A stretch of DNA of 64,000 bases from Tetrapyrgos nigripes (GCA_013368315.1 JAACJM010000005.1:1054001-1118000), one strand, 5' to 3'; shown: positions 1 through 12,438, counted from the stretch's first letter. Program-made: numbers and translations. Notes: generated by a model not told the origin, from the letters alone.

Positions 1-1262
1 ACGAACGACCACTTTGAGGTGTAAGTTGACTGTAAGAGAGGGTTGAAGAATCGCCGGTGAGAACCCGATGTCAAGCGTTAAAAAGCGGAACGTCTAAGAA
101 GGTTGGGTTGAAGGGCATAGCCAGAACGATAACAGTGAGAACGGAGGCGAAAACTTGATGTCGAGGGTTAGACTAGTCTGATGAGTCTTTGTCAGCGAGT
201 ATTGAAGCTCGATGAAATACCAGGCTATTGTATCATCCGAAATCCAGAGAAATGGTACAGCTGAAACGGACAGGGATATGAAGAACGTTTGAAGCAGGGG
301 AATGAAAAAGGGTTTTGTTTCCAAACATATATACAACAAGGTAATAATGAAACGCTGAGAAAAGTTGCATAAATGAAGAGACTCGGAACGGCCAAGTATT
401 CCAACGATACCAGTACCTGAGGGGTCATTTTGTTATGGCCCGGAAGACGTATTTACCTCTGAACCGCGTCTGGAAATCTTCAGTCATGCGTAGGAAAGCC
501 AAAGAAATCTCTGGTAGAACGTCCAAGAGACGGTTCTGCAAGTTAAACAGATATCAAAGTAGAACCAACGATTGGAATGGGAGACGACTGCATAAGAGAA
601 CCAGAAGACTAGTGCTGGAACGTCGAGCATGGGACAGTGGTGGTACTGACTCAAGTAGGTTGAAGCCAGAGTATTTGGCAGCGTAGGGATGTGAGACAGG
701 TATGTACGATTTGGGATAAATGGAGTTGTAAGGCAAGTGTATAAGTCCGCCGGGAATACGACTGCGGCGTGCGCATGCACGTACAGCATTGCGGGGTATT
801 GTAGTTAAGTATGGGCGCTTGAGAGATATAAGAGGATACCGAGCAATTCCTCAAGATTGGTACCAGAAGGACCTGCAACTCGCAAAGTCTAGAGAACCGC
901 GTTGTGTTGTTTTGCTGGTTGTCAAGGAAACGAGCAAACCACTGTCTGGTCTTTGAAGAGAAAAACGTGAGCGTCAAATCCTACGACTCCTGGCCGCTGC
1001 CAAGAATGTCTAGAGAAGAAGATATAGGAGGTATCGCTGGACAAGTTGAAGACGGCTGGCGGACAAGCCAAAACGGGAAGGGTAGTCACGAGGAAACGTT
1101 ATTAAGTCGGATCAAACCTTGTGACGAAAAAACGTTTCAAAGTCCGCCTGGCCGTTGTTGTTTCCCCTGTCGTCCGGCGACCCGCACGACGTTGACGAAG
1201 GCTCTACGCTCCTTATCCCGTCCCCAACACCTTCTTTTACTCTCCACATTCCTTACCATACT
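1..1262. other. no gene supported
   Basis: Purine-rich sequence on the plus strand. The open frames on both strands are short, overlap one another and show no recognisable domain. The word GAACG recurs every 40-80 bases between 60 and 640, which may be a decayed tandem repeat. The last part may hold the promoter and the unresolved first exon of the following membrane-protein gene. Confidence 0.4.
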
Positions 1263-3638
1263 ATGGGTTTTGCAAACATCCATGTCAGCAAGGCAGGCGC
1301 TATCTACAACCATGCCCACCGTCTCCAGTCGAGGGCTGAGAGCAGTGCGTAGCCTGTCTTTTTCCCTTTTCAACCGTCTAAAAACTCTCTTCAGGCTGCC
1401 TTACGGGCGGTTTCTACAAAACTCCCACCGCTGGCCAGAAAATCGATGCGTTGTACCCTCTCAACATCACCTGGGACACTTCTTGTCTCTCACCTGCCAA
1501 CGACAAAGCCGACATCTACCTTTTTGCTCCCAACAGCAACACTCCTCGTCTTCACATGTACGAAGGCATCACCTTCTCTTCCGGCTCATACAACGCCACT
1601 CTGAAACCCCGTTGGTGGAACTCGACTTCATCAGAACAGCTCCAACTCTTAATCATCCAGCACGGCGACGCTCCCTTCCTTGCCACTCTTCCCGGAGGCC
1701 CAACCTTCTCCGCTACTTACCAAGCGCCCTCGTCGGGAACTCCCGACGTCGCAGACATAACCAAAGCCTCTGGCAGTGATAGTGTCACTCAAGTCGACGC
1801 CAAGACCGAGCCCGCTTCCTCTCACCGCGGAAAAATCGCCGCTGCAGTCCTCGTTCCTCTCCTCGCCCTCATAGCCCTCGGTATCTTCGCCTACCTTAAA
1901 ATCTCCCGTACCAGAGGAAAGGAAAAGAGAGCTGCATACGCCGAAAACATCGACAAGCGCATGTCCACCATTTCCACCGACTGGAAGTCCATGTCCGCCG
2001 CTGGCGCTCAAGCTGCTATCCGTCAATCCATGGCTATTAGTGGCGAAGGCAACCCCAGAGCTTCCTCCTTCTCCTTTGGTGCCATTCGTCCTTCTTCCTC
2101 TGTCTACTCCACTGAAGGACACGGTCAAGCAGGAGTTGGTGTTCCAGTTCCCCAGATGGTCGAGTACCAACGTACCCCCGGTGTCGGTCTTCGTTCCTCC
2201 GCCCACTCCAACGCTCTCGCCGCATCCCGTGTCTCCCGAGTCTCATTCGCCGACTCTCCTGCTCGTCCTCGTCCTTCTGGCGAATCTCGCAGGTCAGCAT
2301 ACGAGAGACGTTCCCAAGCAGGCCAAAGTCGCGCATTCCACTTTTCAGCCGAAGACGAACCTCCCATGCCCGAAGGTGCAGCTGAGAGAGCGTCCATGTT
2401 CGTTGGAGGAATTAACCCTGCTCTCGTCAGAGCAGCTAACAATCATCCTTCACTCACCGGTCTCACTCGTCTCAACACCTCTACCACTACCGTCAACACG
2501 TCCCGTCTTTCTCGTTTCGACGAGGTTTATGGAGAAGGAGATGCTACGAGGGACTCGGTATATGCGGCTTATGGAGCTTATGCGTATAGTGGACATGATG
2601 ATGATGAGATTTCGGGTGCCATCTCTCCTCAGCAACAGAATGGTCCTCATGCGTTGACGGAAGAGGATGTTGGGCCTGCTTTGAGTAGTGAGTGTTTCTT
2701 TTCCGCCATCTTCGGCTACGTCTGGAATACTTTATGTCGGGGGTTCTTCATGTCTTCTTTCTCGTCCCTTCCTCTTATCTTTTCCTTCTTCTACCCATCG
2801 TGGTTCCTGGACTCTTCGTTGAAGGTGTCGCTGGCTGGTGTTGCCGTTCTCTCTTTTTGAAGATGTCGTTACTGGCGTTGGGAGACAAGCTGCCGTTGGT
2901 GTACCGGCGCTAGGGTTGGATGTTGGGGTGTATCTATCGTTGGCTCAGAGTGTTTCGCGGGAGAGGAAGGGAAGGGCAGCGGTGCTGCAGTTTTCGCCTT
3001 TGTTCCCTCTAAATATCTTCCTTTCTTCTCTTGGTTCTTCTATTTATCTTCTTTGACTGCCCAGTATATGCATCGTCGGGTCTGCGCAATGTGCCTGGGA
3101 TGTCACCTCGTGGAGTTTTGGTCTTTTCTCATTTTTCTTTCTTGTTTTCGAGCCCAATTTTCACAAACATGATGCTAACCTATCTTTCTCTCCAGTGATA
3201 CGTACTCATGACGAAGAAAATGCTCGCCTCCCCTCATTCCCTACTCCTGTTCACTACGAATACTCTCAAACCTCCCCTGGTACCTCCAACTGGACCGGAA
3301 ATAACGAAACTCTCTTCACCGCTTCACCTATCACACCCGGCTTCCCAGCTCTCTCCTTTTCCCAAGCCATGTCCAGAACTGCCTCTAACGACTCATCTGC
3401 CCCTGCCGAATCTACGCTCAGTCCCATTTCCTCCGGAATGATGGCTCCTCCCGTCCAAGGCATGTCCCCTGACGACATGTTGAGAGCGTACGCCGAGAGA
3501 AGGACTACTGTCGCTGGCAGTAGAACGGGCACACCGGTTAGCGAACTGTCTCAGCCAGCGAGAGCTCTCTCGCCATCTGCACCTGGTGTATATTCCCCTA
3601 CGAGAGGCGCTTATGGTGCTAGTGGGTTCGATGAGTAG
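1263..3638 (+). CDS. single-pass membrane protein with Ser/Thr-rich ectodomain
   Basis: Hypothetical cell-surface protein of a type common in Agaricomycetes. Proposed exons are 1263-1344, 1395-2687 and 3196-3638; lengths and phases agree and give about 605 residues. After the first exon comes a secreted-type region containing GGFYKTPTAGQKID and NITWDTSC with several N-x-S/T sites, about 120 residues, loosely like the Ig-like domain of Kre9/Knh cell-wall proteins (inference). A hydrophobic helix, AAVLVPLLALIALGIFAYL, near 1845-1900 is followed by basic residues, so the long Ser/Pro/Arg-rich tail (MSTISTDWKSMSAAGAQAAI) is cytoplasmic. The second intron is unusually long (508 nt, donor GTGAGT). 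The N-terminus is uncertain: the proposed first exon has no clear signal peptide, so the true start may lie on another upstream exon. Confidence 0.65.
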
Positions 3639-5312
3639 GGGGTGCTGCTATAAAGTCTTACCGTTACCTTTTCCCCTCTCGTGTGCATCCGAGGTATGCG
3701 CAGATTTGTGATGTTGGATGCGGGATGCCTTGTTTCCTTGATGTGGAACAGGAATAGGCGTCGTCCACTCGTTTTGTACAAAGATATAACCAACCAACCG
3801 AGCCTGCCTCGCGAGGCTTGCTCTTTTTTCCTTTTCCTTCTCTCTCTCTCTCCTCGGTAATCCAGATCTGCTGTGACTATTATCTGTTTACTTTTACATC
3901 CATCCATTCCTCTTGGTTTTTTACCCTGTGTTTCTACGGCACTCTCTGCCTTTATCTCTCATCCTCTCCCATTCTACCAGATAGGAATTCCTTTCCGACC
4001 GCTTGCTTCTGGCCTTCAGCGCCCGTGGCTGGTCGGCCAGCTGGTTCGTCTTTCTATCTATCTACCCGTCCGGGGACACGTGTATTCTTACTGTTCCGTT
4101 CCACTTTTTACCATTCATCCACCTGCAACTACCTACATACCTACCCTTATCCATCAACGTATCAACCTCTTTATCGTTGCGTTGCGTTGCCTATGTGTAG
4201 TCTGCGTGCCGACCCACTGACGTTTGAGGGAGGGAGGGGCCGAGGGCTGATGTTTTTCATTTATTGTGGTTGGGTATCATTACCAGTTACCAATTACCAT
4301 TTAGCATTTGATCTTTTTTACCATTTTCAGATCTATTGCTCCTGTCCGTATATCTCTTGTCGTCTATAACAAAATTTTCAACTTTTTCATTCAGTAGCGT
4401 ATGTACGCGACTTGTCTAATGCCTATGCATTTATATCCGTTTTCGTCAAGCTCAAGCTTGACGTTCGTTGGCTTTGCGTGGGGGTTGTGTCTATGTTTGT
4501 GTCGTTTTTTTCTTTGAAAGATTGCATGCGATCTCCCATTGTATATGAGGACGGATCCCTGTGATGCGTTTGCAAAGCAGTTCACAATTTGTCGACAATG
4601 TTTACAGCAAAGTTTTCAAGGCAAGCAACAAAGATTGATGGACTGAGGTATTGGAATTGTATGGATCTTTATGTCCTCTTGAAGTCGATATGCGTACATA
4701 TGCCTAAAAAATGAGAGAGGCATATAATATTGTACTCAAGCACATAGATCACAGCAGGGTAGACTATAGGAGAACAAGTCATTGTAAACAGTCCAAGTCA
4801 GAATCTGTATTGAATTAGCATCAGTGTCTACTCCTTGGTAGATTCCTCAATCTGTCTTTCTGCCTGATCTTTGACGTGTCAGAGTTGACATCGACTGCTA
4901 GCTGCACTGAAGCGAATCTAATAGATTGAGACAGAGACATGTGTGCGGACCTCATCTCTTTATTAGCAGCTTACTGCGATTCACGGGAATTATCTGCTCT
5001 AATGACTTCTTTGAGTTTACGTAGCAGGAACACAGACATTGAAACTTTCGAGGTTGGGGGGCTTGACGAGGTGTTCTGAGCAGATAGTACCAAGCAGCCT
5101 TTTCTCAAGAACTACAAGTCACACCAATTGGATCGCTTCCGATAAGTTTTCGAACTAAATTTCGACCACAGAATATTGGTTACTGCTGGGTGTGCGGGAG
5201 CAAAGATCTTGTTGATCAGTAGATGAAACAAAAACCACTGATGATCATAATTGATACTTAATACTTAGATATCAATCAGCTTTTACGTCTGCTCATCTCA
5301 TGCTGCTAATGA
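3639..5312. other. intergenic, no gene supported
   Basis: 3' flank of the membrane-protein gene followed by C/T-rich then A/T-rich DNA. A long plus-strand open frame at 3818-4369 has a pyrimidine-driven composition (Phe, Ser, Leu, Tyr) with no domain and is treated as chance. Nothing else is seen. Confidence 0.4.
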
Positions 5313-5380
5313 CACGCCGAAAAGATCCGCTCGACGTGAACAAATAGTCACGTACTGTATCCGTCGAGCGGACTTTTTGG
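5313..5380. mobile_element. MITE, CACGCC-end family, 68-bp deleted copy
   Basis: Starts CACGCCGAAAAG and ends in the near inverse CTTTTTGG. Inside are the inverted words CCGCTCGACG and CGTCGAGCGG. The same ends occur at 11441-11539 and 26770-27440 and at the left end of 58479-58726, so this is a short, internally deleted member of one family. The right terminus is degenerate. Confidence 0.6.
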
Positions 5381-5824
5381 TATCAGTAGTAACATACGTA
5401 TGTAGTACAGAATCAGCTTTTGAGCCGTGAAAAGAAGGAAGCTACTTTAAGGTATGCATATTCAAGGCAAGATATGTAGGTTTCATATATATACTTAATT
5501 GAAGGCCGACCGACGGCTGTAAAACTTTGGAATTTCCATTGAAGGTAGTAAGCCACATTTACAGCGCTTATCAATATTCAATAATGAGCTCGTTCTCCAA
5601 CATTCCAAAGGTATTTGAAGTACCTCGCTGGACATAGTACCGCACCCTATTTCAATCAGTACCGACCTTCAACCCAATTAGGGATATGCGCCAAAAGAAG
5701 GAATGTGCCAGTTTGGGTCAAATGAGCGGGGCAGTACTACAGCTCTTCTTCTCAGTATTTAAGCTCATGGCCCCCGGGTTCCTCAACTTATCAGCTTCTA
5801 ACTCGACTCACCCTCTTCCTAGTG
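5381..5824. other. upstream region of the DUF6699 gene
   Basis: About 440 bases with no supported gene. TATA-like words (TATATATAC near 5487, TATTTAAG near 5755) suggest promoter DNA, but no site can be assigned with confidence. Confidence 0.3.
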
Positions 5825-6466
5825 ATGCCAGGCAAACACGTTCGATTCGCCGCTTCTCCCACTTACTATCCGAGTTCAACCCCAACATATATGCCTTCAA
5901 AAAAGCATCATTATTTCCCTCAATATACCGCCCCATATTCCCATAAACCATACCCCACTTCTACTTCCACATACTCCAGTCGAACCCCACGTATCCATAG
6001 CCTTCTAGCTTATTCATTCCACCCCACTCTCTATTTCGACGTCAGGCTTCCCCTCAGTGTCGCCATCACATTCTCCAGTCCACGTCTATCCACACGCTCA
6101 CTGTCAGAGTCAGCCACTGACCCTCCAGTATCATCGATGACTCTATACATCCCTCACATTACCTGGTCTATTATCGTGGCACCCTCGAATGGGTTGTTTA
6201 TTACGGTGGCTGATGTGGTCAACGCCATCTATTATACTCTTCGTATCCCTGTTATGAAGGAGGAGTATAGGGCGATCAGGTCTCGGTCCAACCTGAGGCG
6301 TGTTAACACTGCTTATGAACGTAGACACGAGCGGATTCGTGATGACTATGCTGCGTATCAGGAACGACAAGGAGGCGTCAGAAGGGTGGATTTCCTGGTG
6401 GGACATACGCAGTTTTTGGGAGTATCGACTACAGGGAGGAATTTTATTCTCAACCTCTCGTATTAG
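5825..6466 (+). CDS. DUF6699 domain protein
   Basis: Intronless frame of 213 residues from the first ATG (MPGKHVRFAASPTYYPSS). The layout matches the DUF6699 family, which is abundant in Agaricomycetes and of unknown function: a Pro/Ser/Tyr-rich N-terminus of about 60 residues, then RIHSLLAYSFHPTLYFDV (the usual 'HPLL...YDV' start), a section with ATDPPVSSMTLYIPHITWSI, then GLFITVADVVNAIYYTLRIP, a charged arm with several Arg/Glu, and the closing RRVDFLVGHTQFLGVS. All the family's blocks are present in order, so the gene looks intact. It is convergent with the GMC oxidase gene, 388 bases away. No signal peptide is visible; intracellular location is inferred. Confidence 0.85.
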   Translation: MPGKHVRFAASPTYYPSSTPTYMPSKKHHYFPQYTAPYSHKPYPTSTSTYSSRTPRIHSLLAYSFHPTLYFDVRLPLSVAITFSSPRLSTRSLSESATDPPVSSMTLYIPHITWSIIVAPSNGLFITVADVVNAIYYTLRIPVMKEEYRAIRSRSNLRRVNTAYERRHERIRDDYAAYQERQGGVRRVDFLVGHTQFLGVSTTGRNFILNLSY

Positions 6467-6854
6467 TAGGATCTGGCTTCGCAGTTTTAGTTCTGAGTGA
6501 TACAATACCGATTTGATATAGCTTGAGATCTAGATAGAGTAATATATAATTTATTAGAGTCAAGACTTCACTAGAGATACGAAACCCAGTAGAATACACT
6601 AAAGTCTAAAGTATGTACTGACAAATCAAACGAGTGACGGAACAGACAAATTGCAGAGAAACCTTTTACAGAGAAGCATAGTACTCATACATGACTGCAT
6701 AAAATAAAGTCAATAGCAAGACCGAAGCATAAGGAGAGAAGTAATAAAAAGATTGAAATAGATATGGGAAGTTGGACGTCTGTATAAGAAACAGGTAGCC
6801 GTTAAACATATCGTTTCTGGAATAACCAAGTCTCGAGTCCTTCACCGTCGACAA
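6467..6854. other. intergenic between convergent genes
   Basis: A/T-rich 3' flanks of the DUF6699 and GMC genes. No gene is seen. Confidence 0.4.
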
Positions 6855-9532
6855 TTACGACTCTTCATGGTGACCATGTCCATTATGCTGATTTGACGGA
6901 GGTGGAGGAAGAGGTGAGTGGGCAGAAGGCACAGGAGAATGACTAGGGGATCCACTAGAAATTCCGTTGTCCTGCTTGATCAGATCGGACGCACGTTCCG
7001 CAACGGTGAATACAGCTGCTGCGGTGTGAGCTTCTGGGATGATAGGCTGTGTTGAAAAAAAGAGGAGCAAGGTCGGCTTTTCGTCAGCGAGGGGAACTAA
7101 AAGCCAAAAGTAGACAAACACTCACCAAAACACTAGCATCGACGACCCTCAACCCTTTCACTCCCTTCACTCTCAACCTACTATCAACAGCACCATCAGA
7201 TCCACCTGATGCAGCGCTTCCCATTCTGGCAGACCCAACGGGATGGTGTATGGTATCAGCGTGCGCACGCATAAAGGCGATTCTCTGAGCGTCGGTTTTG
7301 GCAGAGGCGAAGTCGCCGAACTCGGATCGCAGGTAGCCGTCCTGTTTGAACAATAAGAAGGTTGAGAACTAGTATGTTGAGAAAGGATACGTAGGGAAGC
7401 ACCAACTAACCTTTGTAAACTGATTAACACCCCCAATCTTCGAAGACACAAACGTTTCAGCGTCTTTCATGGCTTGAAGCATCGCCTGAACGTCGAAATC
7501 CGTACCAAGAACGTTGTAGTCAATGTTGGGTTGGGTGAAGGTGTCCGAAGAGGTGGAGGGGAGTGTTATTGAACCGACTAGGACGGATACAAGTTAGCAT
7601 CATTGTATAAATGTAATAGTGCTAGGAAGGAAATCCAACTTTGAGAACTCACCACTAGTAAGACTAACAACTGCACATATGATACTCATAAAGTGCCCTG
7701 TTGCAGGCAGGGGGTTCGTAGCATCAGGTACAAATCCGTCTACGAAGATGAGCTCGGTGTTGGGTGCGTTGGGACCTGAAGCGGGGTCGGGACGAGACGG
7801 AGTGAAGAAGGATTAAGGGAGACGCATGAAGCCTATTTGAAAAGAAAGAAAAAGGTATCAGTCAGTGTTGGTACAGAGTCAAAGAAAGATAGAAGACTCC
7901 ACTCACCCAACACATTGACAGGGGAATCACTGAACAACCCTCCGTAGCGAACCATTCGTTCAAAGCAGCGCTCTGGACAGCAGGGTCTCGTAGAGCATCA
8001 CCATAGGCACAGTTGGAGCTGACATTCCAGAAGAGAGAGAGCAGAGGGTGGTCCGGACATTTTTGCTTGCGGAGGTGAGAATGTAAATTAGATGATGAAT
8101 ATACCCTAGAGAAGGAACACCCACCAACTTGCGGAGCGTTGACAATTGTCTTACTCCCCAAATCTGCTTGAGGGCCTATACCGGAGAGGAGGAGAATCTG
8201 AGCAGTACCTGTGGGATGTTAAGAAGGAAGGAAGAAATGAAAGAAGTATAGGTATACGTAGATACTCACCGATAGTCCCAGCGCTGAGGATAACTTCTTT
8301 AGAGGCTGTGAAGGTGGGTTTGGCACCTGTAAAGCAACATAACAATGTCAGTTGGCAGTGAATTACATACTGTACTCCATAGCAGTAAACACTCACCTCC
8401 CTTACTAGTCGCAACCTCGACACTTAAACACCGGTAAGTCTTCCTGCTCACTCTTGACCAACCTCGTCACTCTCGTGTTAATCACCATGTCAATATTCTG
8501 CCTATTCTGCAAAGCAGGATGCAAGTACGCCGTTGCGCTGGTAGTACAAACATCATCTCTGGCAGTAACTTGGTTATACCCAAACCCAATGGTATTCCCG
8601 CCATTCATGTCGATGGTGTACTTGAACCGTCTCAAGTGGGCATGTGCGGAAGACTGGAGTCCTTTGGCAGTGGTGAAAACATGCTGGTCGGGCTCGAGGT
8701 CGAAATTGGAAAGGTTGACATCGAGAGGACCGTTTCCATTGGAAGTGGGGATTTCGTTGGGTGTGATGGTGGGGTTATCGGTTGGTGGGAGGAGTTTTGA
8801 GACCTGAAGATGGTAGAAGATGGAAGCGGCGAGCAGAGTGGAAGAGAGACCAATGTGAGACCGACACGAAACAAAGAAAGTGAGGACAACATACCCTCTT
8901 GAAAAATCTCTGCATGGAAGCCCAACCCCATCCCAAATCACCAGTTATAGAAGCAAGTTTGTTGTAATAGTCTTGGGATCCGAGTGTCCATTCAAGGAAG
9001 TCTATACATACAGCTCAGTATGTAATCATTGCCGTAAGCAGACAACGGGCCACTCACTTATAGCACTGCTGCCTCCCAAGACAAATCCAGTGATAGAACG
9101 CCCGTTAAGACCTTGCTGAGTAACAGTCATGTAGTTCCAGTCGACGGCGGTTCTTCCAGCGAGAGGAGCGAAGAAGGGAACTTCTACATTGAGATTACCT
9201 GTGTCGCTGCATGAACACAAAGGTTAGATGTTAAACAAATCGAAAAGAAGATACATCAGCACTCACTCAACACCAGCTTCAATAACCAAAATCTTCTTCG
9301 TAAGATCTTCACTCAGACGACTCGCAACAGCACTACCGGCGGTTCCAGCTAGATAGTAAGAATAACGTCAGGATGTAACGAAACAAAACCACAAGGTTAA
9401 CCCACCTTCAATGACAATGAAATCATAGTTCTTAGAAGGAAGGTCGGCAGGGTTGGTGAAGAGAGCAGCTTGGGCGGGAAGAGAAAAGAAAGAAAACACG
9501 CTGGCAAAAGCCAACGCAGAGAATTGTTTCAT
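6855..9532 (-). CDS. GMC oxidoreductase, aryl-alcohol-oxidase-like, secreted
   Basis: FAD-dependent oxidase of the glucose-methanol-choline family, closest in layout to fungal aryl-alcohol oxidases, which oxidise aromatic alcohols outside the cell and yield H2O2. About ten short exons. It starts with a signal peptide (MKQFSALAFASVFSFFSLPAQA, cut after AQA), then YDFIVIE/AGTAG (first intron at 9405), then VLGGSS, the middle block SNFDLEPDQHVFTTAKGLQS, SAGTIGTAQILLLSGIGP, and near the C-terminus the two active-site regions HHPVGSARMG and IIPEAHTAAAVFTVAERASDLI, giving the His-His pair expected of these oxidases. An extra Pro/Ser/His-rich tail of about 35 residues follows. Oddities: the first Gly of the GxGxxG nucleotide-binding motif is Glu42, and the loop after LGGSS is diverged (WTLGS where YTRGS is usual). 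It may be a weak or altered FAD binder. Confidence 0.85.
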
Positions 9533-11440
9533 GGTGGGATGAGGGAAGGAGTGTACACTGTACACATGAGCCGGACGTTAAATAAACCGGGGAAGAGATA
9601 GACCAGGAACGCCAGAGGGAGCTTTGGCTGTCTGGACTTACGTCGAGGTGGTCAGGGAAGCGACGCGGGTACCATAAATGTATTGGCGTCGGACCAGCGT
9701 ATTCGGGTGGTGCCTGAACAAAATCCATTTGGTTCTGCAGGGAGAAACAAGACAATTAAAAGAAAGGCATACCTTGCATCCTACATCTGGGGCAAGAAAG
9801 AGGCACAGGAGGTGAGGAAACTTGTCAGCTACACAGTTTTCGGAAGAGTGTGTTAGACGCACCTCAAACTCATTCTTCAGCGACAGCTTCCAGAACCACG
9901 ACAAGAAGGTACATATATCCAAGCCGGGTGCCGTTATACCCCGAAAAACCTCAACGTCTCGCCCAGCGGTACCCGCCATCGACTTCCTAGTCCAAAGGAG
10001 CCTCGGATTGCCTGGTAGTTAGAGGGAAGCATAGAGAGAGAAAAAGGACATGGGAGGGTATGAAATGTTATGATTAGCTTGAAGGTTCTCTAGATAGATT
10101 GTTAAACGCACCAGGGCCCCCAAGCATGAGCTCCAGCTTCTAGAACGACGACTTGCAGGTATATCCCGGCTGGATGGTTTCCTACCCAGTCAATATCACC
10201 CTAAGCGGTGCCTGCCTTCAGCTCCTCAGTCCCAATAAACCTCCGAAACAGATGTGTTATCGTTTCAAACAATCTAGATATAGTATCGCCGCGCTGTCGA
10301 GATTTTGAGGGAGTGCCAACTGCCCCTCGTTCAGTGTCAGAACATGAGCTTCAGATTGGTTTCAGAGACCATATAAATCGAGTCTTTTGTCGCCTATAAC
10401 CTAGGAAAACGGTCCTTGAAAGTGTCGACTAGAGCTGTTGAAGTTGAGGGATGGGGAGATTGAAGTGACCATGACGTGTGAGACAAAACTACTTAGTCTG
10501 AGCCTGGGATAACCAGTTCCTTACAGCCATCTTCAGAGACATGGTGGATATACCTTAGACTGATAACGGACGTAATTGCCAAGGAAGAGGGAAAGAGACT
10601 AGTGATGGTGAGAGAAGAAGCCAAAACTGGGACTGCGCGTAAAAAGAAAATCCGGCAATTTGCTGGCAATTCGAACTGGGAATTGAACCACCGGTACAGC
10701 CACACGTGGGAGCGCCAGGTTATAAGAACGAGACCCTAAAGGGCCTCGTAACTCAGCCTAGGCCTTCTCCTTGCCTTCTCCAAATGGATTTTTGCTTGAT
10801 TTTTGCTACGCTGATTTGTGGTCATGGTGAGCACAAATTTTGAGGATGGAATATAGATATCCAATCATCTTGGTCCATCCGACTCCAGGCCCAGAATCTG
10901 TTCAACACAAGTTCAAAACTTGAACACCACGCCGGGCGTAAATAGAATAAGCCGCCGTAGTGCAATTGGGTCGTCAAAATCAATTGGCGATTGACTTGGA
11001 GAGTCAGCCCTTCAAGAGCCGAGCTCAATCGATTTCCTCACTCATCAGCAGATTATTGTCATGTACTGTACGGGAGGGAATGGTGTCAATCGTCAAAGTC
11101 AATTGATCCTCGTAATTGATGCATGGTCAAGAGTCGCTGACTACGCCCAGGTCATGACTACATATACACACACGAAGTGTAGCTACTGTGTATATCGTCA
11201 GTCTGGCTACGCGAGACTAGGTCATGACTCATGAAGGTAAGCACTACTAGGACCCAAGTATCCGTAAAGTACTACTCATCTACCGTGGTCCCAACGCGGT
11301 CGACTGGTGATACGGGTCGAGCATTTTTTGTACGTATGAATGTCAAGTTCTCTGATGAGACGGCGAGTCGCAGATTCTCAAATCTCAATTGGGATAGTTG
11401 ATTGACATTTGGCATCATGATATCAAGTTGAACCTATGCA
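9533..11440. other. intergenic with a diverged internal duplication
   Basis: No intact gene. Two stretches, about 9885-10000 and 10137-10240, align to each other over roughly 110 bases (shared words CTTC-AGAAC-ACGAC, GGTA-ATAT, AGCGGT-CC-GCC), so they are an old duplication. Read on the minus strand they give related fragments (AGTAGRDVEVFRGITAPG and KAGTA-GDIDWVGNHPAG), possibly remnants of a tandem coding sequence. The word GGGCCTCGTAA is at 10741-10751. Confidence 0.4.
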
Positions 11441-11539
11441 CACGCCGAAAAGACAAAAATATCGGTTCGATGGAAAACATCAATACTTGTCTATCAATTC
11501 AGTTTTCCGTCGAGCGGATATTTTTGTCTTTTTGGCGTG
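11441..11539. mobile_element. MITE, CACGCC-end family, 99 bp, GCA target duplication
   Basis: Inverted ends of about 23 bases: the left begins CACGCCGAAAAGACAAAAAT and the right ends ATTTTTGTCTTTTTGGCGTG. The flanking triplet GCA is found on both sides (11438-11440 and 11540-11542), so target duplication is 3 bp. The centre holds the family word CCGTCGAGCGGATA. Too short to encode anything. Confidence 0.85.
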
Positions 11540-11915
11540 GCAACCACTGCCCGTTTGCGATACCTCAAGGCCTCAAGATCCGTTTCTTCTTTCATCCATT
11601 TTTCCATCCAAGCCGTAATATCTCTGCCGTTATTATTAGCTATGTGCAGCGGTCTCTGCTCACGAGTGAGTCGGTACCTACAGGAGCGACAGCAACGTGA
11701 TATGGATCCATCAAAAAGGGTTGAGGCCGAGAAGGGATCGCAGACCTGGCCGCGGTTTATCCGCTTCGGACTGTTCAGACCGTCGAGAGGAAAATTCAAG
11801 AGGTAAATACTTCTGAGTGGCTGCATATAAAAAGGGACCAGTTTGTCCAGTTTTCTACAGCAATCTCTTGAGCATTTCGACCAGTCTCCTCATTACACAC
11901 CTCTCTCTCTCGACA

Positions 11916-12438
11916 ATGTTCTTCACAAAGACTCTCATTGCGCTCTTCGGCGTTGCCACCGTGGCGATGGCCAATCCTGTCTCCCGTCAGGTTGGCCCCA
12001 CCACCAAGTGCTTCTTCATCATGACCCCCACCCCCGACCTGGGCCCCGACGGTCTCCAGACGGATATCAACTTTGGTAGGCATCTATTTTTTAGGTCTAT
12101 TTGTGTTGATCCCCGTTCTGACGATTTTGTGCAGCCATTGGCCACACTCTGGGTGTAAATTTCCCCAACACCCCCCTCCAGGTAAGCTACGTCTCCATTT
12201 AAGGCTCATACAAGGCTCTGCCTCAGTCACTCTGCATATCGTTGATAACTGACTTTTCGCGTAGGATGACAACGAACCACTCGTTCGCCACAACGACGGA
12301 ACCTACGATGTCACGTCTGTCATCTCTGTTGAAGGACAAAGTGCTGAAGACGTGGGTGCATTTGTCGAGTCCTGGGCAGGAACTACTATCGATGGAATTG
12401 ATGCTGAATGGGCTGTCGGTGCTGCCAACTGCGTGTAA
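11916..12438 (+). CDS. small secreted protein, 126 residues
   Basis: Exons 11916-12075, 12135-12181 and 12265-12438 join with consistent GT-AG borders into 126 codons plus stop. The product has a signal peptide (MFFTKTLIALFGVATVAMA, cut before NPVSRQ; a later dibasic-like Arg may be a further processing site) and a short mature domain with DINFAIGHTLGVNFPN, GTYDVTSVISVEGQSAED and a final WAVGAANCV. It has two cysteines in the mature part. Its size and form match the small secreted proteins common in mushroom genomes; the family is not named here and no function is claimed. It starts about 40 bases after the TATA-like ATATAAAAAGG at 11825 region, a plausible promoter. Its neighbours are the GMC oxidase and the tyrosinase, both on the other strand. 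Confidence 0.8.

Noticed and set aside
904..1779. 291-codon plus-strand frame
   Set aside because: It is the wrong frame over the ectodomain exon of the membrane protein, with Arg/His/Leu-rich shadow composition.
3818..4369. 183-codon plus-strand frame
   Set aside because: Pyrimidine-rich 3' flank; composition alone explains the openness, and three overlapping frames are open together.
10679..10745. tRNA or tRNA-derived SINE on the minus strand (B-box-like GGTTCAATTCC)
   Set aside because: The B-box word is good, but the T stem does not pair beyond two bases, no A box or acceptor stem is found, and no cloverleaf can be drawn.
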